The notes under the pieces were generated by a model, which did no database searches, was not told the DNA's origin, and saw only the letters and a list, made by a program, of their open reading frames with translations. Source: Limnothrix sp. FACHB-406 (lineage in GTDB: Bacteria > Cyanobacteriota > Cyanobacteriia > CACIAM-69d). Taken from it: 64,000 nucleotides of DNA. How positions within the stretch are numbered: position 1 is the first letter of the stretch; each line of letters starts with the position of its first letter. Positions 16,739 through 26,132 of the stretch are shown here, piece by piece. The position numbers and the translations under genes are program-made. The DNA is taken from NCBI RefSeq assembly GCF_014698235.1, contig NZ_JACJSP010000005.1, positions 209,718 through 273,717 on the forward strand. Direction: 5' to 3'.

Positions 16739-18760
16739 CTAGGGCTTTTGGAACTCCCAAGGCTTCCGAAAATCTTCCGCCGGCACGCCTTGCAGCGCCT
16801 TCAGCATAAACTCCCGCCAGATGGGAGCCACATAGCTGCCCCCCGTGGCCCCATAGCCGATCGGGCGGTAATTGTCATTCCCCGCCCAAACCGCCACCGA
16901 CAGTTGCGGCACATAGCCCACAAACCAAATATCCCGCTCTGAGTCCGTTGTGCCCGTTTTGCCCGCCGCTGGCCGGCCAATATTGGCCGTCTTAGCCGTG
17001 CCGTTGGTAATCACCCCCCGCAGCGTATCCGTGAGGGTTGCCGTCGCCCAAGGATCCAGCACCAGTTGCGGCCGGGGCGTGTTGTCTAAGAGCACTTTCC
17101 CGCTGCTGTCGGTCACCTGCACAATAAACGTGGTGTCCGAATGCCAGCCATTATTGGCAAACGTGGCATAGGCTCCCGCCATTTCCAACGGGGTCACGTC
17201 CTCCGACCCCAACGGCAAGGACAGCACCGGCTCCAGCGGGCTTTGGAAACCCAACAGCCGACAGGTTTCAATCACCTTGTTCAGCCCCACCTCCTGGCCC
17301 AGGCGCACCACGGGAATATTCAACGAAATTTCCAAGGCCCGCCGAATCGAAACCGAGCCGGAAAAGCCGCCCCCGTAGTTTTTGGGTCGATACATCACGC
17401 CCCCATCGTTGTAGCTGACGGGTGTGTCATTCACGGCGGAGTTGGGCGTGTAACGGCCGGTGGCAAAGGCCGCGTAATACACAAAAGGTTTGAAGGCAGA
17501 TCCCGGCTGGCGCATGGCCTGAATGGCCCGGTTGAACTGGCTCTTGCGATAGTCCACGCCGCCCACCATGGCCTTCACGAAGTGGGTGCGCGGATCCACC
17601 GCCACCAGGGCCACTTGATCCGCTCGCAACCCGCGCGATCGCATCCGGGCGTGGGCAGCGCTGACGGTGGCCTCAGCCATGGTCTGAAAATCAAAGTCCA
17701 CGGTAGTTTGGATCCGCATCCCCCCCTTGAACAGATCTTCGCGCCGGAAGCGTTTCTTCAGCTCTTGGGTCACCGCCTCGGTCACGTAGGGCAGCTTACT
17801 GGACTGGAAGGAAGTGCTTTTACCTAAATTCAGCGGTTGATTGCGGGCGGCCAACTCCTCGGCGGGCGTGATCCAACCCAAGTCCAGCATTCGCCCCAGT
17901 ACGATCGCCTGGCGTTGCTTCGCTCGCTCGAAGTTCAGAAACGGACTGTAATCTTCGGGAGCTTGGATCAGGCCCGCCAGCATGGCGCTCTCGGCCAGGT
18001 TCAAATCGGCGGCCGCCTTGCCAAAGTAGCTGCGGGAGGCGGTTTCAATGCCGTAGTTATTGTGGCCCCAATAGACTTGATTGAGATATAGCTCTAGAAT
18101 TTCGTCCTTTTTCAGGATTTGTTCCAAGCGCAGCGACAAAACCGCCTCGGCCACCTTTCGGCTAATTCGGCGCTGGGGTGACAGAAACAAGTTTTTGACC
18201 AACTGCATGGTCAGGGTGGAGCCACCTTCAGAGGTGCGCCCTCGCTCCAGGTTGGTGACCAGGGCCCGCATGATGCTGCCGGGGTTGATGCCAGGGTGCT
18301 GATAGAAGCTGCTGTCTTCGATCGCGATGACGGCTCGCTTGAGGTGGGGCGAGATTTGATTTAGGGGGACCACGACCCGGTTGGCTTCGTCGTGCAAGCT
18401 GGCCAGCACACGCCCTTTGATGTCGTAGATATAGCTGGTTTCGCTGGGAGTGTAGGTTTGCAGAATCCGCACGTCCGGTAGGTTGCGGAAGCTAACGGCC
18501 AAGCCCACCAAGGCTCCGGCCACGGCGGCGCTGCCCAGCATGGTGACGGTCAACAGGGTGCCGCCGGTAATTTGCCCCGCTCCAACGACCAAACGCCACA
18601 GGCCCGGGCTGGGAGGCTCGATCGGGGGAGATGGGGCGGGTGTTGATCGGGGCAAGGGGCGAACTCCCGATCGGGGACGACGGGGAGAAGGCTTGTGTGA
18701 AACGTTGGAAGACACAGGCGAAAGCAGGCTCCTAACCGATCGCGATCGATGGAATTGCAC
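16739..18760 (-). CDS. Class A penicillin-binding protein (PBP1A family)
   Basis: Bifunctional peptidoglycan synthase of 673 residues. A basic, Pro-rich cytoplasmic tail (1-55) is followed by a membrane anchor (~62-90). The GT51 glycosyltransferase domain shows IEDSSFYQHPGI with catalytic Glu148, and GGSTLTMQLVKN. The transpeptidase domain has SAFK (Ser421-Lys424), SLN (479-481) and KTGT (601-604), all intact. Length and motif order match PBP1A/1B enzymes that polymerise glycan and crosslink stems. It is divergent from the EamA-like gene, 69 bp away. Which cyanobacterial paralogue it is cannot be said. Confidence 0.93.
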   Translation of the reverse strand: MQFHRSRSVRSLLSPVSSNVSHKPSPRRPRSGVRPLPRSTPAPSPPIEPPSPGLWRLVVGAGQITGGTLLTVTMLGSAAVAGALVGLAVSFRNLPDVRILQTYTPSETSYIYDIKGRVLASLHDEANRVVVPLNQISPHLKRAVIAIEDSSFYQHPGINPGSIMRALVTNLERGRTSEGGSTLTMQLVKNLFLSPQRRISRKVAEAVLSLRLEQILKKDEILELYLNQVYWGHNNYGIETASRSYFGKAAADLNLAESAMLAGLIQAPEDYSPFLNFERAKQRQAIVLGRMLDLGWITPAEELAARNQPLNLGKSTSFQSSKLPYVTEAVTQELKKRFRREDLFKGGMRIQTTVDFDFQTMAEATVSAAHARMRSRGLRADQVALVAVDPRTHFVKAMVGGVDYRKSQFNRAIQAMRQPGSAFKPFVYYAAFATGRYTPNSAVNDTPVSYNDGGVMYRPKNYGGGFSGSVSIRRALEISLNIPVVRLGQEVGLNKVIETCRLLGFQSPLEPVLSLPLGSEDVTPLEMAGAYATFANNGWHSDTTFIVQVTDSSGKVLLDNTPRPQLVLDPWATATLTDTLRGVITNGTAKTANIGRPAAGKTGTTDSERDIWFVGYVPQLSVAVWAGNDNYRPIGYGATGGSYVAPIWREFMLKALQGVPAEDFRKPWEFQKP

Positions 18761-18829
18761 CGTATCCTAGCATTTGAATTTGTGGGTCAAGTTTAAGATC
18801 TCAGCCCTGCGGGGCCAGGAGCGCGATCG

Positions 18830-19198
18830 GTGACGATTCAGGAATTGGGTTTGCTGTTGGGGTCAATTGTGGCCAGCGTGGTGGGGCAATTTTTGCTAAA
18901 AGCGGGGGCCCTGCGCTTGGGCAAAGTGACCGGCGACAACTGGCTCAGTCACTTGCTGTCCATGGTCACCACCTGGGAACTGGTGGCAGGGCTGACGGCC
19001 TACGGCCTCGGGGCGATCGCCTATATCCTGCTGTTGACCCGGGTTAAGCTCAGCATTGCCGCCCCTTCCGTTTCCCTGATCTACGTGTTCACGGTGCTGA
19101 TTGGGGTGGTGGCTTTTGGGGAATCCCTCCCGATCGCTCGGCTCGTCGGCGTTGGACTGATTATGACCGGGGTGGTTTTGGTGGCCTCTCAGTCCTAG
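18830..19198 (+). CDS. Small EamA/EmrE-like membrane transporter
   Basis: 122 residues with four predicted helices (QELGLLLGSIVASVVGQFLLKAGAL; TWELVAGLTAYGLGAIAYILLL; SIAAPSVSLIYVFTVLIGVVAFGE; RLVGVGLIMTGVVLVAS). This is the size of an SMR-type half transporter working as a dimer, and the fold matches the EamA family. A GTG start at 18830 is preceded by AGGA. Substrate unknown; relatives flip lipids or export small amphiphiles. The 3' end overlaps by 4 bp the convergent membrane-protein gene at 19195. Confidence 0.8.
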   Translation: MTIQELGLLLGSIVASVVGQFLLKAGALRLGKVTGDNWLSHLLSMVTTWELVAGLTAYGLGAIAYILLLTRVKLSIAAPSVSLIYVFTVLIGVVAFGESLPIARLVGVGLIMTGVVLVASQS

Positions 19199-21243
19199 GG
19201 AACAGCTTGAGCCTTTTGGGTTTTGGATCCTGGGGTCTCGACGGCTCCCCGACCCGGCCACCAAAACTGATTGGGCAAGCGATAGGCCCGCGCCTGATTG
19301 GTATCAAAGGCCCAAGCACTCAACTCCGTTGGCTCCGCTGGCAATTCCTCCGGCGTGAAAGCCGCTTGCCAACCCGAAACCCGAAAATCAGCCCCAAGCT
19401 TGCGGGCCACATCTGGCCGCGATTCCGTTACCCAAGCGAGGGCGATCGGGCGATCGACCTGGGTTTTGGGATCCCGCGCCGCCAGAATCACCACATCAGC
19501 CGATCGCCCCGATCGCTGCAAAATCGCCCACCCCTTCGCCACCCAATGGGGCGATTCAGGATGACTCAAGGGGCGTTGTCGATCCTTTAACACCACCTTC
19601 GATTCCCAAGTCCAGCTATCCCACTGTCCTTCAGCCGCACCCGCCAAATCCCGAGAGCCAAACGCTGCCAAATTGGGTGTTTCGATCAGGGGAGGATTAA
19701 TCACCCCCAAATCATTCAGCGGTCGCAAATATTGCCTCAACAATTGCAGATCCGGGTGAATCTGCTGCAAACCAAATGAATCATAAACAACGGGAAATAA
19801 AGTGATACAGGCTTTACCCAACCGTAATTGTCGATTCAAGATTTGCATTCCTCCCAAACCCGCGCGGTAGCTGTTAGATTCCAAAATTAGCCACACCCCC
19901 AATAGAAAAGCAGCTCCCCAAGAGAACCAGCGCCAAAGTTGGTTGATTTTTAGGCCGTTGAAACCAGCTCTAGAACTCGTTCTGGAAGCGATTGTTGAAT
20001 CGGCTTCAGCAGCAATCCCTTGCGCAGGTCTCAGAGCATATAAATTGCTTCGACCCAGGCTAGTGACAATCAGTCCAGTAATAGCAACCCACAAATAATT
20101 AGAAACCGTAATATAGCGCGGAGAAAACGCCTGCTCAATCCCAAAGCCCACTCGCCCCAATGACGTAATGGTTCCACTCAGAAGGCTATAGCTGCCCAAA
20201 GACAGCCAAGGGATCATGGCCATCAAAGTACTGTGGAAATTTGGGCGATCGCCTGATTTCTGAAATTGTTGCCAAGCACTCCAAGCGTAAACAGCCACAC
20301 CCCCCACAAAAGCGATCAGCGCAAAGGCTCCCAAGACCTGAGCCAATTGCTGATCAGAAAAGCTCAAGGGCGCACCCAGAAAACCCAAAAAATATTGCAC
20401 GAGCTTGAATGGATCTTCTAAGCCCGACAACAAACTTGGTGAATCAGGTGGTTTCACATAGCCATGAAAATAAAAAATCAACGTCCCAGAAAAGCAGGCC
20501 AGCCAACCCAAAAGAAAAGCCCATGCCTTGCGATTAGGTTGTTGCCAAATTCTAAAACCGATCGGGATTAGGGAAATTAACCAAAAGGTCATGCCATTGG
20601 CAAATGTGAAGGTGGCAAACCAAGCCAAACTCACCATGGTCAGGAAAATTTGCCATTGGGGTTGATCTCCCCGCATCAACAGCAACATGCCCACCAAGCA
20701 AGCAGGTGTCACAAACATGATGTATTGCAGACCCCACAGCAGATTTTCATACTGCAATGGACTACAAAGAATTGTGGCAGTTACGGCGGCGGCAACAGCA
20801 ACTAGACTCGGTTCGTTAGGAATTGAAAATCTGAGCAGGCGATGAATACCCAACAGAATGAGTAATAGAAGCGTGATCGTTAGGCCCACTTCGTAAGCAG
20901 CGTTCCAGTGAGTTAATTCTGCTAACCCAACAAGTATTAGGCGTGGGAAAAATTTGCGACTTTCATTGTGTTGAGCAAACAAACTTTCAAGCGTTATGTT
21001 CCCATGCTTCCAAGCATGAAAATAAACTCCGATCATCCAACCATCAAAAAAGGGAATATTAACGACATATTTGGCTAGCCAATGCAGCAGCAGTGCAACG
21101 GGTACACCAGCCATTCCATAAATCAAGAGGTTGGCTGAAGAAATTCCCATGAAGTGGGCTTGATTGACCCGGTTTTGCAAAATCGAAAAATATTGAAGGC
21201 GTTTTTTGAGAGCAATTAACCAAGAATTTAGGGTGGTCAACAT
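19195..21243 (-). CDS. Large polytopic membrane protein, glycosyltransferase-like architecture
   Basis: 682 residues. The N-terminal ~440 contain about ten hydrophobic helices. A short loop after the first helix, FFDGWMIGVYFHAWKHGNITLESLFAQHNESRKFFPRL, resembles the acidic loop region of GT39/PMT-like membrane glycosyltransferases, but the classical DE motif is not evident. A last helix (FSWGAAFLLGVWLILESNSY) leads to a ~200-residue extracytoplasmic tail of mixed strand and helix. Base composition is more AT-rich than the neighbours. It converges on and overlaps the EamA-like gene by 4 bp. A role in surface glycan assembly is a guess. Confidence 0.65.
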   Translation of the reverse strand: MLTTLNSWLIALKKRLQYFSILQNRVNQAHFMGISSANLLIYGMAGVPVALLLHWLAKYVVNIPFFDGWMIGVYFHAWKHGNITLESLFAQHNESRKFFPRLILVGLAELTHWNAAYEVGLTITLLLLILLGIHRLLRFSIPNEPSLVAVAAAVTATILCSPLQYENLLWGLQYIMFVTPACLVGMLLLMRGDQPQWQIFLTMVSLAWFATFTFANGMTFWLISLIPIGFRIWQQPNRKAWAFLLGWLACFSGTLIFYFHGYVKPPDSPSLLSGLEDPFKLVQYFLGFLGAPLSFSDQQLAQVLGAFALIAFVGGVAVYAWSAWQQFQKSGDRPNFHSTLMAMIPWLSLGSYSLLSGTITSLGRVGFGIEQAFSPRYITVSNYLWVAITGLIVTSLGRSNLYALRPAQGIAAEADSTIASRTSSRAGFNGLKINQLWRWFSWGAAFLLGVWLILESNSYRAGLGGMQILNRQLRLGKACITLFPVVYDSFGLQQIHPDLQLLRQYLRPLNDLGVINPPLIETPNLAAFGSRDLAGAAEGQWDSWTWESKVVLKDRQRPLSHPESPHWVAKGWAILQRSGRSADVVILAARDPKTQVDRPIALAWVTESRPDVARKLGADFRVSGWQAAFTPEELPAEPTELSAWAFDTNQARAYRLPNQFWWPGRGAVETPGSKTQKAQAVP

Positions 21244-21479
21244 TGATTCTTGAGCTGAGTTACTGAGTCTCAGAGTTGTCTAATTTTTAGAGAAGGTTTG
21301 AACAGTGTCAGATATGAATTTTTGAACCATAGGCACAACAAAGCCAGGGATCTACATCCCTTGTCTGAGTTAGTTACTTGCGCAATTACGGGCTTAGGAT
21401 TAGCCGTTTAGACATTTCCTAAGTCCGTGAGTTCCCGTCACTGTAGCGCGAGTTCTGTCCCTTCACCGATCGCAACTCG

Positions 21480-21513
21480 AAAAAAAAACGCCACCGAGTC
21501 AAACTCGATGGCG
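21480..21513 (-). terminator. Strong intrinsic terminator (minus strand)
   Basis: CGCCACCGAGT (21489-21499) and ACTCGATGGCG (21503-21513) form an 11-bp stem with one mismatch and a 3-nt loop. On the minus strand nine T follow directly (A-run 21480-21488). The nearest minus-strand gene upstream, DUF427, ends 1 kb away, so the transcript it stops is unexplained. Confidence 0.85.
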
Positions 21514-22547
21514 ATTTGCTTCCCTGGGTCAAGCCATGGATCCCGAAAAAGCGGGTGAATGTGCCTAAAATTTCACTCCGATTTTCTGGGTCTTAATGGC
21601 TTTGAATGCAATCAGAACGCTGACTGAGCCATGATCTAGTAGGAACTGAGACCCCTTGAATGGAGCACCCGATCGCCCTGTTATGCACCCTGACGGTCAA
21701 CAATTGAGGGTCGATCAAGGTCGATCGCGGGGCCAGTTCCTCAGATGGCAGACAAAGTGAGATGCGGTAGATGCACGATGCACCCCGATTGAGAGGCAGA
21801 ATCAGAGCTTGCGATCGCCTGAGTGATCGATCGCAATTAATGGAGGAGTCGGGCCTGCATTCACGGTTCGATCGGGCAGGCCAACTCCAGGCAGATACAG
21901 CTTGGCAGATGCAGAAGAAGGGAATGAACCCGAACTTTGGCGGAGACTGTGTAGATGCAAAAGTCGCCTGAGCGAACCTGATGAGTGGGAGAGCCTTGGC
22001 GACCATCGTGCTCAACGGCTCATTTGCGGAGGCTGGTTGAGGACGCAGAACCTTATGAACCCAAGATTTTGAACTCAAGAACTGGCCGGCTAAACCGCAA
22101 TTCCGCAAGGGCGTTGCTGACGATGACCCCACACTTCAACTCAAAACGCCCACCCCTTTTGGGGAATGGCAACGGCGTTGAGGCAATTGACCCTAAACCC
22201 TCATTCAGCAACTTCCCAAGGAATTTGCAAGAAGTTTGAGTTAGTGTTTTGCCTTGGGTTTGAGTATAGCAACTTTTTTCCGAGAATTTACGGAGATTAC
22301 TCAATTTTTTTGAGAAGCCCCGGCAAAGCCTGCTGCTTTTCTCCGTACAGATTCTGGGGGCGATCGCACAGTCTAAGGCGCAAAAATTGTTACCGGTCAA
22401 TCTTTTCGGGCTTTTAGCTGTGCGATTCAGCATTCATCACTCATTTCTTGGCGAACGATGCATGTATTAAAAATTACTTCAAAAACCGTTACAAATTTCA
22501 CACCCCATGAACGGGATGAGCGGGATGATCTGCCCGCCCTGGCATCC
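21514..22547. other. Gene-free, structured stretch (candidate noncoding RNA)
   Basis: No convincing protein gene. The reading frames here have poor composition and no ribosome sites. Instead there are local inverted repeats: a long stem at about 21842-21890 in which GGAGT plus GGCCTGC pair with GCAGGCC plus ACTCC, a GTCGCC/GGCGAC pair near 21963-22003, and repeated GCAGAT words. No match to RNase P RNA, tmRNA, 6S RNA or a group II intron domain V could be recognised. A minus-strand terminator lies at its left end. Confidence 0.4.
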
Positions 22548-23045
22548 TTACCATCCCCAAGTGCCGGGCGATCCTTTGAAGGGGCCAACAATCTCAGAGG
22601 TGATCCAGCCGCCATAAAAATCACCGGGCTGGGCCTGCACCTGCTCGCCATCCACATAACAGGCATCCACATAGCTGGGGTAAATCGCCACGTAGTTTTG
22701 GATCTCGGCAAAGGCGGGAGTCGGCGCGGGATAGAACCAAGCAGCGGCCTCGGCCCGGCGATCGCCCACTTGAATGCTGTAGTACCGGGCGGCCCCTTTC
22801 CACTCGCAAAAGGTCGATCGGGCAATTAGCTCAAAATATTCCTGCCGCAAATCCTCTGGGGGAATGTAATAAACCGGCGGGTGGCTGGTTTCCAAAACCC
22901 GTTTCGCTTGGTGGGTTTCGGCAATCACCACACCATTGAACTCCACCCGAATTTGCTTACCCGAGTCTTCCAAGCGCGGCGGCCGGGGATAGTCCCACAC
23001 GGATTCTTGGCCAGGGCCGGGAACCATTCGATCGGGATGTGCCAT
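22548..23045 (-). CDS. DUF427 domain-containing protein
   Basis: 165 residues from ATG 23045. The core reads KQIRVEFNGVVIAETHQAKRVLETSHPPVYYIPPEDLRQEYFEL, then STFCEWKGAARYYSI and AWFYPAPTPAFAEIQNYVAIYPSYVDACYVDGE. The W-K-G and YYIPPxD motifs are those of DUF427, a small single-domain beta-rich family widespread in bacteria and fungi with no established reaction. The C-terminal PGDFYGGWITSEIVGPFKGSPGTWGW is also conserved in cyanobacterial members. It is monocistronic on the minus strand and divergent from tldD. Confidence 0.88.
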   Translation of the reverse strand: MAHPDRMVPGPGQESVWDYPRPPRLEDSGKQIRVEFNGVVIAETHQAKRVLETSHPPVYYIPPEDLRQEYFELIARSTFCEWKGAARYYSIQVGDRRAEAAAWFYPAPTPAFAEIQNYVAIYPSYVDACYVDGEQVQAQPGDFYGGWITSEIVGPFKGSPGTWGW

Positions 23046-23302
23046 CACTCAAAACCCCAGTTGAATCGTTTTGTTGAATTTTGCCGCTGAATCCTTTGAA
23101 AGTCACTGGGAATGGCCTGAGTGCAACCACCCCCAGCCCAAACACTGCTACGACATCGCTTTGCTAGACTGAGAACCGGGGCTTAACGTTTCTTAAAACC
23201 CAAGCCCACAGCAGAAAATTTTCATCGGTTTCCTGGGGCCACCCCCCTTGATCACCCCCTAATTCTGTTTGCTGCCCTTCGCACCGTTTGAGGAATCATT
23301 AC

Positions 23303-24772
23303 ATGGCTCCAACTTTGCTGCTGTCTCGGGATGTGCCCGAGTTGCGTTACCTGCCCACGGTCGATCGCTTCGATGAAAGCTGGCGATCGCCCCTTTCGAC
23401 CTTGCTGGGTTGGGGGCGCGCCGCCGGAGCCGATTTTGTGGAATTTTTCCTGGAGCGCAGCAACTACATCAACTGCCTGGCCGAAGACGATGCCATCACC
23501 AGCATTGCCCCCCGACTGGCCACCGGCGCGGGGGTGCGCGTGTTTCGCGGCCATGCCGACTGCTACGTCAGCACCAATGATCTGACCTTTGCCGGGTTGC
23601 GATCGGCCTTGGAAAAAGCCCTGGCCATCCTGGGGTTGAGCCTGCCGGGCCCCAATGCCTACATCCCCGAAGTAAACCTGGAACCCCTACGGGACTACGT
23701 GGCCACCAAGGGCAAGGATGCTTGGTTGGGCCAATGCAGCTCCATGAAGGAAATGGGCGAGGTGCTGTTGGCGGCCAACGATGCGCTGGCCAAGCAAGGC
23801 AGCCATGTGCAATCGCGGCGATCGAGCTATTTTCGCGACTGGCAAGAAGTGTTGGTGGCCGCCAGCGATGGCGTGTTTGCCCATGACATTCGCCTGACCC
23901 AATCGGTGGGGTCAAGCTTGCTCTGTGCCGATGGGGCCAATCGATCGTCCATTGGTCAGCGGGCCGGCGATGCCAGCAATCCCCAATTCCTGCGAGATTG
24001 GGACTACGAAACCTTCACCAGTGGCATTGCTGAATCGGCGGGCAAAATGCTCTACGCCGACTATGTGGAGTCGGGTAACTATCCCGTGGTCATGGCCAAT
24101 GCCTTTGGCGGCGTGATTTTCCACGAAGCCTGCGGCCACCTGCTGGAAACCACCCAGGTGGAACGCAAAACCACGCCATTTTGGGACAAGAAAGGCGAAA
24201 AAATCGCCCATGAGAATTTGACCGCTTGGGATGAAGGCTTGAGTGACAACGCCTTTGGAACCTTGGATATGGACGATGAAGGAATGCCAGTGCAGCGCAC
24301 CTTGCTGATTGAAAACGGCATTCTGAAAAACTTCATTTCCGATCGCGCGGGCTTTGTGAAAACCGGCCATCCCCGCACCGGCAGCGGCCGCCGTCAGGGC
24401 TACACCTTCGCCGCCGCCTCGCGGATGCGGAATACCTATATTGCACCGGGCGAATTCTCGATCGATCAGTTGTTTGGCTCGATCGATCGCGGCATTTATT
24501 GCAAGCGGATGGGCGGCGGCAGTGTCGGCCCCACCGGTCAATTTAACTTCGGCGTAGATGAAGCTTACCTGATTGAAAATGGCCAGCTCACCAAACCGCT
24601 GAAGGGCGCAACCTTGATTGGGGAAGCCGTAGAAATCATGCAGAAAATTTCCATGTCTTCCAATGATTTGGCCCTGTCGCCGGGGTTCTGTGGATCGGTC
24701 AGTGGCAGTGTCTATGTCACCGTGGGTCAACCCCACATCAAAGTGGATGCAATTACCGTGGGAGGTCGCTAA
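23303..24772 (+). CDS. tldD: TldD family metalloprotease subunit
   Basis: 489 residues from ATG 23303, which has GAGGA eight bases upstream. The zinc/catalytic motif HEACGH (in [13 protein letters not shown]) is intact, followed by [29 protein letters not shown] and [25 protein letters not shown], characteristic of TldD. TldD pairs with TldE/PmbA to form a heterodimeric protease whose chamber holds the TldD metal site and degrades unfolded peptides; in some bacteria it matures microcins or helps CcdA degradation. The partner gene follows after 3 bp, so they form an operon. Confidence 0.95.
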   Translation: MAPTLLLSRDVPELRYLPTVDRFDESWRSPLSTLLGWGRAAGADFVEFFLERSNYINCLAEDDAITSIAPRLATGAGVRVFRGHADCYVSTNDLTFAGLRSALEKALAILGLSLPGPNAYIPEVNLEPLRDYVATKGKDAWLGQCSSMKEMGEVLLAANDALAKQGSHVQSRRSSYFRDWQEVLVAASDGVFAHDIRLTQSVGSSLLCADGANRSSIGQRAGDASNPQFLRDWDYETFTSGIAESAGKMLYADYVESGNYPVVMANAFGGVIFHEACGHLLETTQVERKTTPFWDKKGEKIAHENLTAWDEGLSDNAFGTLDMDDEGMPVQRTLLIENGILKNFISDRAGFVKTGHPRTGSGRRQGYTFAAASRMRNTYIAPGEFSIDQLFGSIDRGIYCKRMGGGSVGPTGQFNFGVDEAYLIENGQLTKPLKGATLIGEAVEIMQKISMSSNDLALSPGFCGSVSGSVYVTVGQPHIKVDAITVGGR

Positions 24773-24775
24773 GTC

Positions 24776-26113
24776 GTGGCAATTTCAATTGAACAATTGG
24801 CAACGGATGCCCGCGATTTGGCAACCAATTTGGGCATCAAACAATTTGATTTGTACGGATCATCAGTGGATGAAACCAGCGTCAAAGTGCGCGATGGCGA
24901 GCCGGAACAGGTGAAAGCCTCCCAGCGATCGGGCGTGACCGTGCGGGTTTGGAACCAAGACGGGCGCGTGGGCATCACCTCCACCACCGACATCGATCGG
25001 GCCGGGCTGGCACTGGCCCTGCGCACCGCCAGCGAGGCCAGCGCCTTTGGAGCCACAGACAATGTGCCGGACTTCAGCCCCGAAGCCACCCAGCCGATTG
25101 ATGGCAACACCAGCGACATGGCCCCGCCCGCCCCGATCAACACCCTGATCACGGCCCTGGCCGATGCCGAAAAACGGCTGCTGGATGCCCACCCGGCGAT
25201 CACCTCCGTGCCCTACAACGGCCTCTCCCAAAGCGACACGGAACGGTTTTATCTGAACAGCGAAGGGGCCCTGCGGCACGAGGCCCGCTCGATCGCCTCC
25301 ATGTACCTCTACGCCAAAACCGAGCAGGAAGGGCGCAAACCCCGCAGCGGCGGCGCATTCCGCATGGCCCGCAGCTTCGATCGCCTCGACCTAGAAGGCT
25401 GCCTGCAAGAGAGCACCGAAAAAACCCTCAGCCACCTGAACTACGACAAAATTCAGTCGGGCAAATATCCGGTGGTCTTTTCGCCCGAAGCCTTCCTCAG
25501 CTTGCTGGGAGCCTTTTCCAATCTGTTCAACGCCCAGAGCATTTTGGATAAGCAAAGCCTCTCGACCCCGGATTCGCTGGGGCAAACCCTGGCCGCGTCG
25601 ATCCTGTCGCTGGCGGACGACGAACACCACCCCGGCAACATTGGCGCAAGCTGGTTTGACGGCGAAGGCACCCCCACCCGCCGCATCCCGCTGATCACCG
25701 ATGGGCAACTGACCAACTTCCTGCACAGTGCCGGAACCGCCAAACGCCTGGGCGCACAACCCACGGGCCACGCCAACATGGGCGCAAAAGTGACGGTCAG
25801 CCCCGGCTACTGGCACGTGTTCTCGAACCAACCGGGCGACCTGCGCTTGGCCGATGCCGAGCAGGTGATCTTGGTGGACGACGTGACCGCGCTGCACGCG
25901 GGGGTGAATGCCCTGGAGGGATCGTTCTCGCTGCCCTTTGATGGCTGGCTGGTGAAACGGGGCGATCGGGTCAGCATCGAGTCCGCCACGATCGCGGGCG
26001 ACATCCACGACCTGCTGAAGTCGATCGTTTGCGTGGAACCGGAAGCCGAAGTGCTCCCCGGCGGCACTTGCCCCCGAATTTGGGTGGCGGAACTGTCGAT
26101 TACGGGCGACTAG
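24776..26113 (+). CDS. pmbA: TldE/PmbA family protease partner subunit
   Basis: 445 residues starting with GTG directly after tldD. As expected for TldE it lacks HExxxH, while keeping SQRSGVTVRVWNQDGRVGITSTTDID near the N-terminus, KIQSGKYPVVFSPEAF, GTPTRRIPLITDGQLTNFLHS and VTVSPG. It would form the non-catalytic half of the TldD/TldE protease. The gene is convergent with the RTX protein gene, only 19 bp from its stop. Confidence 0.93.
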   Translation: MAISIEQLATDARDLATNLGIKQFDLYGSSVDETSVKVRDGEPEQVKASQRSGVTVRVWNQDGRVGITSTTDIDRAGLALALRTASEASAFGATDNVPDFSPEATQPIDGNTSDMAPPAPINTLITALADAEKRLLDAHPAITSVPYNGLSQSDTERFYLNSEGALRHEARSIASMYLYAKTEQEGRKPRSGGAFRMARSFDRLDLEGCLQESTEKTLSHLNYDKIQSGKYPVVFSPEAFLSLLGAFSNLFNAQSILDKQSLSTPDSLGQTLAASILSLADDEHHPGNIGASWFDGEGTPTRRIPLITDGQLTNFLHSAGTAKRLGAQPTGHANMGAKVTVSPGYWHVFSNQPGDLRLADAEQVILVDDVTALHAGVNALEGSFSLPFDGWLVKRGDRVSIESATIAGDIHDLLKSIVCVEPEAEVLPGGTCPRIWVAELSITGD

Positions 26114-26132
26114 CAATACGAGAGGAACCGAT

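Noticed and set aside
21855..21895. tRNA-like GGTTCGAT word
   Set aside because: No acceptor stem, anticodon arm or CCA-compatible end could be built around it; it is the loop of a longer hairpin.
21593..22132. 179-codon minus-strand frame upstream of the strong terminator
   Set aside because: Amino-acid composition (Ser, Arg, Cys, Pro excess), no ribosome site and no recognisable domain; inverted repeats in the DNA fit an RNA or nothing better than a protein.
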